8,719 nt of DNA from Candidatus Acidiferrum typicum (GCA_025463105.1 JAOAPW010000431.1:1-8719); one strand, 5' to 3'; counted from the stretch's first letter, positions 1-7,339 are shown. Translations and numbers: made by a program. Notes: a model not told the origin generated them from the letters alone.

Positions 1-2
1 AA

Positions 3-58
3 AACGGGCTTAGACCGAACGGGTTTAGACGGAAAGGTTAAACGGGGGCTAAGACTGG
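3..58. repeat. Degenerate short tandem repeat upstream of murJ
   Basis: About four imperfect copies of a 13-15 bp unit lie head to tail. Copy 1 (3-17) reads AACGGGCTTAGACCG and copy 2 (18-32) reads AACGGGTTTAGACGG, differing at two positions. Copies 3 (33-45) and 4 (46-58) are shortened and more diverged but keep a TTAAAC or TAAGAC core. The array ends 13 bp before the TTG start of murJ and contains an in-frame TAA at 39-41, so it is not part of the murJ reading frame. It starts at the window edge and may continue upstream. Function is unknown; it could be a decayed repeat array or a set of binding sites. Confidence 0.55.
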
Positions 59-71
59 GGGCCTCGATCTT

Positions 72-1691
72 TTGACCTACATCCTGACCCACAAGAGGCA
101 GATCCTCAAATCTGCTTCGATCATCAGCATCATCACGGTTGTCAGTCGAATTCTCGGGTATGTCCGCGACCAGCGGTTGACTTTGCTGCTGGGCACGACT
201 GGCATCGCCGATTCGTTCGTCCTGGCCTACCGCATTCCCAACGTCCTTCGCCGATTGGTCGGCGAAGGTTCGATGACCGCTTCGTTCATCCCCGTCTTCA
301 CGGATTACATGAGGAATCGGTCACGCGAAGAGACATGGAAGTTTGCGAATCGCCTTTTTTGGACGTTCTCGGTCGCTCTCGCCTGCCTTACCGTACTCTG
401 CGTGATATTTTCGCCCCTCGCCGTGCGTTTATTCTCTATGTTCGGGAAAAATCAGGTTCAGGTGGAAGCCATCTATCTGAACCGTCTCATGTTTCCCTAC
501 ATTTTGTTCATAGGCATGGCGGCCCTGGCCATGGCCATTTTGAATTGCTTCCACATTTTTGGCCTGCCTGCGGCGACTCCGATCCTCCTGAACGTTTCGT
601 TTATCGTATTTTCCGTCGGGCTTGTGTGGAAGCATTTTTCGAGTCCTGCCGCGGCGCTTGCGGTTGGTGTATTGGTCGGTGGAATTTTTCAGTTCTTTCT
701 GCAGGTACCTCAACTGGTGCGCCGGGGAATGAGTTTTGATTTTGCCGTATCGTTTACCGATCCCGGTGTGCGGCGCGTCGCGCGTCTGATGTTGCCCGGA
801 TTCCTGGGAATGGGGATCGCCCAAATCAACCTCCTGGTGGACACGATTTTTGCGAACGCCAAAATCATGCCGGAGGGAAGTCTGGTTTCACTGTACGTCG
901 CCGACCGGGTAACCGAACTGGTTCTGGGAGGATATGCCATTGCCATCGCCACAGCCATCCTGCCCATGATGGCCCATCAGGCCTCAGCTGGCGATTACGA
1001 AGGCCTGAAAAAAACATTCGGATTTTCCCTGCGCATCGTTTCCTTTATTACGATTCCGGCGGCAGTCGGCCTGGTGATTTTACGCGAGCCCATCGTGCAG
1101 GTGCTGTTTCAGCACGGACTGTTCGTCGCCGAATCCACGCGCTTGACCGCTCGGGCGCTGCTTTATTACTCGATGGGACTCCCCGCATTCGCGACGGTCA
1201 AGTTGATCGTTCCGGCGTTCTATTCGACTCAGGATACCCGAACTCCTGTGCGCGTGGCAGTGGTCTCACTTCTTGTGAACGTATTGCTGAACGTGGTATT
1301 TCTTTTTTATTTTTTCCCCAAACTCCGCAACGGCGGCCCGGCCCTGGCCAGCGCGCTAGCCAGTTATTTCAACGTGCTGGTACTATTTGTGGTGTTTCGC
1401 CTGCGGTTCGGACGGCTCGGCACGTGGGAGATTCTGACGTCGGTGGGAAAGATCGCCATTTGTTCCGCGGTAATGGGCGCGGTATGCTGGACGTCGCTGC
1501 GTTATTCCCATTTTGATCTGATCGAGCATTTCCTGACCCGCCTCGTCGTTTTTGTGGCGATGATTGGCGGAGCGACACTCACGTATCTGGGTCTCGCATG
1601 GATTTTGCGTTGCCATGAGATACATGAAGTTTATGGCATCGCCTTTCGCGCCGATGGTTCGGAATCGGGAAAAATGGGGTTATCAGGCTAG
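72..1691 (+). CDS. murJ: MurJ (MviN family) lipid II flippase
   Basis: This inner-membrane protein flips lipid II, the undecaprenyl-linked peptidoglycan precursor, to the periplasmic face; it belongs to the MOP exporter superfamily. At 539 aa it is slightly longer than the usual 510-530. The family signature is clear at the N-terminus: VSRILGYVRD (24-33), a conserved aspartate at D47, and the YRIPNVLRRLVGEGSMTASF block (53-72). LYVADR at 274-279 carries the arginine that matches the essential R270 region of the E. coli protein. The remainder alternates hydrophobic segments and short charged loops, consistent with about 13-14 membrane helices. The start is TTG at 72. No ATG or GTG lies in frame between it and the TAA at 39-41, and a GGGGG run at 57-61 is the only nearby purine-rich site, so initiation may be weak. 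The gene ends 2 nt before xerD, implying one transcript and coupled translation. Identification is secure; only the start codon is uncertain. Confidence 0.96.
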   Translation: MTYILTHKRQILKSASIISIITVVSRILGYVRDQRLTLLLGTTGIADSFVLAYRIPNVLRRLVGEGSMTASFIPVFTDYMRNRSREETWKFANRLFWTFSVALACLTVLCVIFSPLAVRLFSMFGKNQVQVEAIYLNRLMFPYILFIGMAALAMAILNCFHIFGLPAATPILLNVSFIVFSVGLVWKHFSSPAAALAVGVLVGGIFQFFLQVPQLVRRGMSFDFAVSFTDPGVRRVARLMLPGFLGMGIAQINLLVDTIFANAKIMPEGSLVSLYVADRVTELVLGGYAIAIATAILPMMAHQASAGDYEGLKKTFGFSLRIVSFITIPAAVGLVILREPIVQVLFQHGLFVAESTRLTARALLYYSMGLPAFATVKLIVPAFYSTQDTRTPVRVAVVSLLVNVLLNVVFLFYFFPKLRNGGPALASALASYFNVLVLFVVFRLRFGRLGTWEILTSVGKIAICSAVMGAVCWTSLRYSHFDLIEHFLTRLVVFVAMIGGATLTYLGLAWILRCHEIHEVYGIAFRADGSESGKMGLSG

Positions 1692-1693
1692 CC

Positions 1694-2596
1694 ATGTTGG
1701 ACACCACCATTCACGTGTTCTTAAGCTATTTGCGGGTGGAAAAGGGCTTGTCGCAAAATACGATATTAGCGTACGGCCGCGATTTGAAGAGATTTGACGA
1801 ATTCCTGACTGTCCGCAAAAAAAACAAGATCGGCGCGGTGGACCGCGAAGACATCGTTGACTTCCTATCGAGTCTATACAAGCAAAAACTGGATAGCAGG
1901 TCCGTCTCACGATACCTGGTTTCGCTCCGCAGCTTTTTCAAGTATGCGTTGATGGAGGAATTGGTTCGCCTGGACCCGACGGAAAATCTGGAGTCGCCTA
2001 AGATTCGACAGAGTCTCCCAACTTACATTCGGAAGGACGACGTGGATCGACTCATGGAAGCGCCGAACATTGCTACTCCCGTGGGTTTGCGAGACAAGGC
2101 CATGCTCGAAGTTTTGTATTCCACCGGCCTGCGGGTCTCCGAATTGCTCAACTTGAGAATTTCGGACCTAGATTTGCGCTCGGGCTACGTTCGATGCATC
2201 GGCAAGGGTGACAAGGAACGCCTGGTTCCCATCGGCCGCAAAGCCATTGCGGCGGTTGAGGCCTACCTTACCGGGGCGCGCCCCAAATTCGTCAGGCCGG
2301 GAACGCCGCCTCAGCACAGTCAAATCTTGTTCCTGACGCGAGTCGGCCGGAGACTCAGCCGAATCACCATCTGGAAGGTCTTGCATGATTACGGAGTCAA
2401 GCTGGGTTTGCGCGGACGCCTGACTCCGCATAAACTCCGTCACAGCTTTGCCACGCACCTGCTGGAAGGGGGAGCGGATTTGCGTTCCGTTCAACTCATG
2501 CTGGGGCACGCTGATATTTCGACAACACAGATTTACACGCATGTGGTCGAGGAGCGCCTGAAAGAAATCTACAAGGCGCATCACCCGCGTGCGTGA
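1694..2596 (+). CDS. xerD: Tyrosine recombinase XerD/XerC
   Basis: This site-specific recombinase acts with a partner Xer protein and FtsK at the dif site to resolve chromosome dimers at division. At 300 aa it matches the housekeeping XerC/XerD length (about 298). Residues 1-95 form the SAM-like core-binding domain (KGLSQNTILAYGRDLKRF motif). Residues about 108-295 form the catalytic domain, with every active residue visible: R147 (TGLRVSELLNL), K171 (GKGDKER), H246 and R249 (HKLRHSFATHLLEGG), H272 (LGHADISTTQIYTH) and the nucleophile Y281. ATG at 1694 is 2 nt after the murJ stop; the Shine-Dalgarno match is poor, which suits translational coupling. Its housekeeping length and neighbours argue against a mobile-element integrase. 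XerD is favoured over XerC by overall resemblance, but the two cannot be separated firmly without comparison to the second Xer protein of the genome. Confidence 0.93.
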   Translation: MLDTTIHVFLSYLRVEKGLSQNTILAYGRDLKRFDEFLTVRKKNKIGAVDREDIVDFLSSLYKQKLDSRSVSRYLVSLRSFFKYALMEELVRLDPTENLESPKIRQSLPTYIRKDDVDRLMEAPNIATPVGLRDKAMLEVLYSTGLRVSELLNLRISDLDLRSGYVRCIGKGDKERLVPIGRKAIAAVEAYLTGARPKFVRPGTPPQHSQILFLTRVGRRLSRITIWKVLHDYGVKLGLRGRLTPHKLRHSFATHLLEGGADLRSVQLMLGHADISTTQIYTHVVEERLKEIYKAHHPRA

Positions 2597-2607
2597 GGTC
2601 CATCGAT

Positions 2608-2635
2608 CGATCCGGGACAAAAAATTCCTGGATCG
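2608..2635 (+). other. Hairpin between xerD and the CCA-enzyme gene
   Basis: A 10-bp inverted repeat, CGATCCGGGA at 2608-2617 and TCCTGGATCG at 2626-2635, pairs fully with one G-T wobble around an A-rich 8-nt loop. It starts 12 nt after the xerD stop. No T-run follows on either strand, so it is not a standard intrinsic terminator. It could be a pause, a 3'-end stabilising or a processing hairpin within the presumed transcript. Role unproven. Confidence 0.45.
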
Positions 2636-2700
2636 AAAATTTGACCGGACAAGAGGGCGCGTAACACTCCAGCGCATCCTCCACCGAGAACGGGACACGA

Positions 2701-4212
2701 ATGCCTGATTACATGTACCTGCTGGAAAGCCGGCTCTCCGCTGAACAACGCGCTGCCGTGGTTCGTATCCAGGAACTCGCTGCCGCCGCCGAGTCCAACC
2801 TGTATCTTGTAGGCGGCGCCGTCCGCGATCTGACTTCCGGAATGCCGATCCGCGATCTTGATTTCACCATCGAAGGGAATCCCTCGCGTATCGCGCGGGA
2901 ACTCGAAAAGGGCGGCGCGCAACTGATCAGTGAGAATGAAAACCTGCGGCACATCGAACTGGTCCTTGCGGGCGATGTGGACGTGAGTCTCGCCGCCGCG
3001 CGGGAAGATGTCTACGCGCATCCGGGCAACAAGCCGGAAGTTCGTTTTTCCACCATCATGGAAGATCTGCGTCGCCGCGATTTCTCCGTGAACGCGATCG
3101 CCATCTCTCTGAATGCGAACTCCCGTGGACTTTTGCTCGATCCCACCAACGGTCTCGCTGACCTGGAAAGGCGCGAGATTCGCGCACTTTCCATTCATAG
3201 TTTTACCAATCAGCCGGTCCGATTGTTGCGCGCCCTGCGTTATGCGGCACGCATGGGCTTTAAGCTCGATTCCCGTACATCCGACTGGTTCAATCTGGCG
3301 ATGGATCGCCGTCTGCACGAATCGATTTCCGCGGAAGATGCGGGAAGTGAGTTCCGGCAGGCTGCGCGTGAGGAAAAACCTTTGGCCGTGCTCAAAGCCT
3401 GGGAAGGGCGCGATCTGCTGGAGGTCTTGCATTCGCAGCTCGCTAAACGCCATCCCGACTATGACGCCATCAATCGCATCACGCGCGTCCGCGAAGAAAT
3501 GTGGGGGGCCGGCTTCCGGCCGCGAATGTATGCTCCCTTTGCGAGCGCCATATTAGGAAAGCTGAAAGATCGCGAACGCGCTTCGGCGCTCTCTCACATG
3601 GGTCTACGCTCGGCGGAAATTCATGCTGTCGCGGAACTCGAATCGGAAGCCGCGAAAATTGTAAAAATGCTCGCGGGGCCGAAGACCGCTTCGCCTCGTG
3701 ATACATACGCTTTCCTGGAAAAAACACGCCAGGATTTGCTCGCGTATATTGTCGCTGAATCTTCCAATTCAAAAGCGGTTGGCAAGATTCGTAACTACCT
3801 TTTCAAGTGGAAGCCGATGCGAAACGCCTTGCCGGGCGTCGCGGCGGAACTTGAGGCCGTCGGCTTGGAACGCGGACCGAAATTCGACAAGGTGCTTGAG
3901 GATTTCTTCCAGGCGCAACTTCTCGGAAAAGCTCGCAAGCCCGAGGACCACGCCAAAGTCTTACGGAAGCTCGCCGGCATCAAGGAGGCCCCCAAAAAAA
4001 TCGAGGAGAAAAAGAAGCCGGAAAAGGAAAAGTCCAGGAAGGGCGCCCCTGCGGCAATTTCGGCGGCGAACCCGGCGAAGTCATCCGCTCCACCCAAGCC
4101 GGAGGCCGCGCCAACGAAAGTTCAAGCGTCGGGGGCAAAGGCAGCCACGCCGCAGCAGAAGTCCGCGCCCACAGGAAACGGGAAACTGAAGTCGCGCGGG
4201 AAAAAGAAGTAG
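2701..4212 (+). CDS. cca: CCA tRNA nucleotidyltransferase / poly(A) polymerase family, class II
   Basis: The protein adds nucleotides to tRNA 3' ends, building or repairing the CCA terminus, and acts in the cytoplasm. The class II nucleotidyltransferase head is unmistakable: LVGGAVRD (36-43) followed by catalytic aspartates D52 and D54 (RDLDFTI), a second strand at DVDVSLAAAREDVY (92-105), RRDFSVNAIA (125-134) and the helix RLLRALRYAARMGFKLD (174-190). AED...SEF at 211-218 resembles the template-recognition motif D (ExxxxE type). A C-terminal GLERGPKF block near 388-395 is typical of this family. No HD phosphohydrolase domain is seen. Residues about 429-503 form a Lys/Ala/Pro/Ser-rich, probably disordered, strongly basic tail, which is unusual and may help RNA binding (inference). 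ATG at 2701 gives the full head; a second ATG at 2713 is an alternative. Whether it is a complete CCA-, CC- or A-adding enzyme cannot be read from sequence alone. Confidence 0.92.
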   Translation: MPDYMYLLESRLSAEQRAAVVRIQELAAAAESNLYLVGGAVRDLTSGMPIRDLDFTIEGNPSRIARELEKGGAQLISENENLRHIELVLAGDVDVSLAAAREDVYAHPGNKPEVRFSTIMEDLRRRDFSVNAIAISLNANSRGLLLDPTNGLADLERREIRALSIHSFTNQPVRLLRALRYAARMGFKLDSRTSDWFNLAMDRRLHESISAEDAGSEFRQAAREEKPLAVLKAWEGRDLLEVLHSQLAKRHPDYDAINRITRVREEMWGAGFRPRMYAPFASAILGKLKDRERASALSHMGLRSAEIHAVAELESEAAKIVKMLAGPKTASPRDTYAFLEKTRQDLLAYIVAESSNSKAVGKIRNYLFKWKPMRNALPGVAAELEAVGLERGPKFDKVLEDFFQAQLLGKARKPEDHAKVLRKLAGIKEAPKKIEEKKKPEKEKSRKGAPAAISAANPAKSSAPPKPEAAPTKVQASGAKAATPQQKSAPTGNGKLKSRGKKK

Positions 4213-4265
4213 CACAGACCTTTTTATCCTGAACAATGGTGAAAGACAGTCTGTGTGCTTTTTTC
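4211..4265 (+). terminator. Probable intrinsic terminator after the CCA-enzyme gene
   Basis: AGCACAGAC (4211-4219), overlapping the TAG stop codon, pairs with GTC...TGTGCT (4249-4259) to give nine base pairs with a 2-nt bulge. A run of six T (4259-4264) follows at once, then more T-rich sequence. The 29-nt loop is longer than usual, which lowers confidence. Position at the end of the plus-strand unit, facing a convergent gene, supports the role. Confidence 0.5.
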
Positions 4266-4301
4266 TTTGGTTTTTCCCTCGGTTTCGTGGAGCAGAAAAC
4301 C

Positions 4302-4321
4302 GCACAGAATGAATTCTGTGC
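4302..4321. terminator. Symmetric hairpin in the convergent gap, possible terminator for the minus-strand gene
   Basis: GCACAGAA (4302-4309) and TTCTGTGC (4314-4321) form a perfect 8-bp stem with a TGAA loop. CGTGG at 4286-4290 and CCACG at 4321-4325 can extend pairing outside it. Read on the minus strand it lies 34 nt after the serine hydrolase stop and is followed by a short T-run (GGTTTTC). It shares the GCACAGA / TCTGTG core with the neighbouring terminator at 4211-4265, so both may derive from one dispersed palindrome. Confidence 0.45.
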
Positions 4322-4354
4322 CACGGAAGACATCCGTCCTACACGCAGATCATT

Positions 4355-5530
4355 TCATTTGATCGAGGCAAGCATCTTGGCCACGAATTGGTTTAACGCG
4401 TCGCCCCCTCGAATCCATCGCACGACTGCGACGATGTCGTTGTCCCAATCTATGTAAATAATGTTGGCCCCATTGCCCTCAAAATAGACGATCGACTCCG
4501 GCGCGGCCGGCAGCGGCTTTCTCGCTGTGTTCAGGAACCAGTTGGCGAAACCGTAGTTCGCATTCGCCGGACCGGGCGTTCTGGCCATTTGAATCCATTT
4601 TTCGGAGACGATTTCTCGGTCTTTCCATTTGCCCTTTCGCAGGAACAGATATCCGAAGCGGGCCATATCGTAGGCGTCGATGAACATTCCTCCGCCCCAA
4701 TGACCGCCGCCAGTCACGGATTGGATCTTTCGGCCATCGATTTCGACCCAGGAATTTTCATAGCCGTGCCAGCGCCACGTGGACGACGCGCCGATGGGCT
4801 CCATGATTTCTTCGCGCAGCACTTCCTGCAGCGGCCGTCGCCACACGTTGAGCGTCGCAAGCGCGAGCACGTTTACGCGGGCATCGTTGTATTTGTAGTG
4901 TGTGCCCGGCTCCCACAATTTTCTATTCGGCCAGTCGGAAGGCTTCTCGCCTTCGGGCCGGTCCGCCCAGTCCGGCTTTCCCCAGATGGTTCCTTGCCAA
5001 TCACTCGTCTGGCGCAGCAGATGGTCCCACTTGATCGTTTGGTTGTGCGGCGCTTCAAACAGGTCGACGCCCGGCGGCATGTAATCTCGTGCGTAATCAT
5101 TTACGTCACGAATCATTCCGCGTTGCCAGGCGAGCCCGACGAGCGTCGTGAGAAACGTCTTTGTGACGCTGAAGGTCATGTCCACGCGCTTCGGGTCGCC
5201 CCACTCGGCAACAATGTATCCGTGACGCGTGATGATGCCGCTTGCGCCGCCGCGATCCTTCACCGGTCCAATCGGCGTGTCAAACGGCTCGGATGCCCCG
5301 AACGTCGTCGCCAGGAAAAGCATCATGTTTTTCGTTGCCGGATTTTCGGTAGCGATGGCCTGCTTTACCGCCTCGTCCACGCGCGCCGCATCCACCCCCA
5401 CGTCTTCCGGCTTTTTGTGCTGCCAATCAAAACGGTCAGGGAAGTAGGGCGCAGCAGACTGCGCCGCCAAATTGGAGCACGGCAACACGAGCAGGCAGTC
5501 GATAACAAAAATAGTAGCGAGGCGGGACAT
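4355..5530 (-). CDS. Exported serine hydrolase, beta-lactamase/esterase (class C-like) family
   Basis: A 391-aa member of the SxxK serine hydrolase superfamily (Pfam Beta-lactamase, PF00144), which includes class C beta-lactamases, D,D-peptidases, esterases and 6-aminohexanoate-dimer hydrolases. An N-terminal hydrophobic stretch (about 5-19, then LAAQSAAP) looks like a Sec signal peptide, placing it in the periplasm or outside; the cysteine at 18 is preceded by proline and is not a good lipobox. The nucleophile motif is SVTK (S121, K124). The second motif is read as Y214-N215-D216 in GTHYKYNDARVN, with D where YxN has N. The third is probably the G352-N-G354 turn before the last strand (NIIYIDWD). 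ATG at 5530 follows a strong GGAGG at 6 nt spacing. The substrate cannot be deduced; drug resistance should not be assumed. It is convergent with the CCA-enzyme gene and is followed in the same direction by no other gene. Confidence 0.91.
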   Translation of the reverse strand: MSRLATIFVIDCLLVLPCSNLAAQSAAPYFPDRFDWQHKKPEDVGVDAARVDEAVKQAIATENPATKNMMLFLATTFGASEPFDTPIGPVKDRGGASGIITRHGYIVAEWGDPKRVDMTFSVTKTFLTTLVGLAWQRGMIRDVNDYARDYMPPGVDLFEAPHNQTIKWDHLLRQTSDWQGTIWGKPDWADRPEGEKPSDWPNRKLWEPGTHYKYNDARVNVLALATLNVWRRPLQEVLREEIMEPIGASSTWRWHGYENSWVEIDGRKIQSVTGGGHWGGGMFIDAYDMARFGYLFLRKGKWKDREIVSEKWIQMARTPGPANANYGFANWFLNTARKPLPAAPESIVYFEGNGANIIYIDWDNDIVAVVRWIRGGDALNQFVAKMLASIK

Positions 5531-5536
5531 TTAATT

Positions 5537-5541
5537 CCTCC
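5537..5541 (-). promoter_or_regulatory. Strong ribosome binding site of the serine hydrolase
   Basis: Read on the minus strand, GGAGG is followed by AATTAA and then ATG, an ideal Shine-Dalgarno at 6 nt. It fixes the start codon at 5530. Confidence 0.8.
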
Positions 5542-5651
5542 ATTTACTCGATCAGGTTACGCAAAGTTCAGCAACAGACGAGCGCGTAGTTTTAACAAAT
5601 GCGTAGTTCTATGTCCACGCTTCCACCAGGCCCGTCAGGAACGGAAGAATC

Positions 5652-5711
5652 GTAGCCCACCGCGGGAGCGGTGGGACCGTTTTCGTAACGTGAGAATAAC
5701 CCCGTAGGGGT
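5652..5711. repeat. Two adjacent GC-rich hairpins in the intergenic gap
   Basis: CCCACCGC (5656-5663) and GCGGTGGG (5668-5675) form a perfect 8-bp stem with a GGGA loop. About 25 nt further on, CCCCGTAGGGG (5700-5710) folds as a 4-bp stem around GTA. Such compact GC palindromes between genes resemble dispersed repetitive extragenic elements. The location is upstream of the serine hydrolase and downstream of the PrpD-family gene. Whether they repeat elsewhere in the genome cannot be seen from this window. Confidence 0.45.
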
Positions 5712-5745
5712 GGCACAAATTTAAACAATTGCAGAAAACTCGCCT

Positions 5746-5812
5746 TGTAGCGCCCGCCTTCAGGCGGACACGTGCGCGTACCCTTAATGTTGGCCTGAAG
5801 GCCGACGCTACA
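5746..5812. repeat. REP-like paired-hairpin element overlapping a stop codon
   Basis: Outer arms TGTAGCG (5746-5752) and CGCTACA (5806-5812) are perfect inverted repeats. Inside, each side has its own hairpin: CCGCC-TTCA-GGCGG (5754-5767) and GTTGGCC-TGAA-GGCCGAC (5789-5806, one G-T pair). The two hairpins are inverted copies, sharing the 10-mer GCCTTCAGGC and its complement GCCTGAAGGC. This is the architecture of a bipartite REP/BIME-like element. The right end includes the TAG stop (5808-5810, minus strand) of the PrpD-family gene, so the element or its insertion sets the end of that protein. Confidence 0.7.
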
Positions 5813-7334
5813 CCGTCAGAAGCGGCCGCAATTTCCGCACATCGTCCAAATCCTCAAGCGCATTCACGCGCTTAATGAGAGCTTCAGTTCGCTCGGCTCC
5901 GATCACCGGAGCCATCAGGTCGCGCACTTTTGCGTTCACGCCCTCCGTGTTTAGCGGATTCTCCTTCGTTCCAGGCGGATGCCGCGTAAGATGGCTCACA
6001 GTCTTTCCATTTTTCAGGGTTGCCTCCACCTGGCCGCCTCGCGGCGCATCGGGATCCATCAGCTTTCGATCGGCCACCAACTGCACGCGTTCCTTCACCG
6101 CGCGTACTTTGGGGTCCGTCATGCGTTCGTAGGAATGCGCGTTAGCGAAAGACACCGCGCCATCCACGAGGGCCACCGCAATCACATACTGGCAGTTCAC
6201 GTCAGGCATCGCGCTGTTATCGACGATCCCCGCGCCGTCGGCGGGCAGCCTGACGACTATGTGCTCGACATTTTCCACCGTCAGCCCATTCTCTCGGCGC
6301 AGCGTGAGGAATGCGTCGAGCGCGGCCTGGATGGGATAGCCCACGGCGTAGGCCTTGATGGCCGATTCCGTAACGTAATATCGGCTGCCCAGCCCGGCCA
6401 CCATTTCCTCCGGCCTGGGTTGAGTGGAAAGAGCCTCCAGCACATTGTGCTCGCAATCGAAAACGTCGCGAACGCCAGTCAGCCCCGCCTGTACCATGGT
6501 CACGGCCGTGACTCCATTGCGCGCACCCATCCCGGCAAAGTCGAATGCTTTTTCCACGTGCTCAGTATCCGAAGTCCAACTCCACAGGCCGGATACTTGC
6601 TGCGCCGCATAGGAGAGCGCGTAGCGCATCCCGATTTCATCCAGGCGAGCGAGCGATGCCGCAGCCGCAACGCCGCTGAACGTGGCGCCGGTTCCTTCGG
6701 CGCTGCGGTGAGACCCGCGCACCAAATCCGGTCCCAGAGCCATGAGAAAACGGCAACAGACATCGTAACCAAGCGTGACGGCCCTGAGCAGATCCATGCC
6801 GGAGCTGCCTTCGCGCTCGGCCATTGCCAGCGCAGCTGCAACCGCGGAACTTCCAGGATGCGTCTTCGTGACGAGCTCGACGTCATCCGTTTCATCAGCG
6901 TGCGCCAGCATCGCGTTCGCCATAGCGGCATTGGTCGCCGAGGTCTTGATGTCTGTGGTGAGGACCGAAGCCTCCGCGACTCCGCCTTGCCCGCGTATAT
7001 ACCGGATGGTTATTTCGCCGGGCTTCAACTTGGCGCCTGAAATCATCGCGCCCAGTGTATCCAGAATCCGATGCTTGCCTTCGAGCGCCACCATGGGCGG
7101 AAGATTTTTGCTCCTCGCCTCCACCATATAGCGCGCCAGGCGACCCGTAACATCAGCGTCGGATTTCGAGGATCGTTTCGGAGGATCCTGACTGAACGGA
7201 AACGTCGGAGTCGTCGCTCCGTTGCCTGGAAACGCCGCAGCCGCGACTATTCCGCCGGCGCTTTGCAAAATGCGCCGCCGAGATAAAATCCGGCCCTCTT
7301 TTCCCACTGCCTTATCCACGCGATCGTCTCCCAC
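5808..7334 (-). CDS. MmgE/PrpD family protein with twin-arginine signal
   Basis: The MmgE/PrpD family includes 2-methylcitrate dehydratase, cis-aconitate decarboxylase-like and iminodisuccinate epimerase-like enzymes. Family hallmarks in order (GTG-start numbering): LDTLGAMISG near 91-100, the MLAHADETDD helix (about 142-151), HPGSSAVAAALA (159-170), HRSAEGTGATFSG in the centre, GLTGVRDVFDCEHNVLEALS, and a C-terminal domain with VRLPADG and the MTDPKVRAVKERVQ region. The N-terminus carries SRRRIL (18-23) and then a hydrophobic alanine-rich stretch, a classic Tat signal, implying folded export. That is unusual for a family whose known members are mostly cytosolic. GTG at 7334 is preferred because GGAGG (7340-7344) lies 5 nt before it, giving 508 aa; TTG at 7352 would add six residues. 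No prpB, prpC or other methylcitrate-cycle gene adjoins it, so a prpD role is not supported. The stop codon lies in a palindromic repeat. The exact substrate is unknown. Confidence 0.92.
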   Translation of the reverse strand: MGDDRVDKAVGKEGRILSRRRILQSAGGIVAAAAFPGNGATTPTFPFSQDPPKRSSKSDADVTGRLARYMVEARSKNLPPMVALEGKHRILDTLGAMISGAKLKPGEITIRYIRGQGGVAEASVLTTDIKTSATNAAMANAMLAHADETDDVELVTKTHPGSSAVAAALAMAEREGSSGMDLLRAVTLGYDVCCRFLMALGPDLVRGSHRSAEGTGATFSGVAAAASLARLDEIGMRYALSYAAQQVSGLWSWTSDTEHVEKAFDFAGMGARNGVTAVTMVQAGLTGVRDVFDCEHNVLEALSTQPRPEEMVAGLGSRYYVTESAIKAYAVGYPIQAALDAFLTLRRENGLTVENVEHIVVRLPADGAGIVDNSAMPDVNCQYVIAVALVDGAVSFANAHSYERMTDPKVRAVKERVQLVADRKLMDPDAPRGGQVEATLKNGKTVSHLTRHPPGTKENPLNTEGVNAKVRDLMAPVIGAERTEALIKRVNALEDLDDVRKLRPLLTV

Positions 7335-7339
7335 GAAAT

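Noticed and set aside
3..58. CRISPR array
   Set aside because: Units are 13-15 bp, directly adjacent and diverged, with no constant repeat or unique spacers.
1694..2596. Integrase of a mobile element or integron
   Set aside because: Length, complete Xer-type motifs and tight linkage to murJ fit the housekeeping recombinase. No att-like repeats or cargo genes adjoin it.
2581..3453. Minus-strand open frame (290 codons) opposite the CCA-enzyme gene
   Set aside because: It overlaps the conserved nucleotidyltransferase motifs on the other strand, and its own translation shows no family signature.
4589..5707. Long plus-strand open frame (372 codons) opposite the serine hydrolase
   Set aside because: It lies antisense over a gene with clear family motifs, a signal peptide and a strong ribosome site. 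Its translation is rich in Arg/His/Pro with no recognisable domain.
5979..7040. Plus-strand open frame (353 codons) opposite the PrpD-family gene
   Set aside because: Antisense shadow of a well-supported gene; the composition is His/Arg-rich and no motif was seen.
5808..7334. Methylcitrate cycle prpD
   Set aside because: No prpB, prpC or acnD/prpF neighbour, and the protein carries an export signal; only the family-level call is supported.
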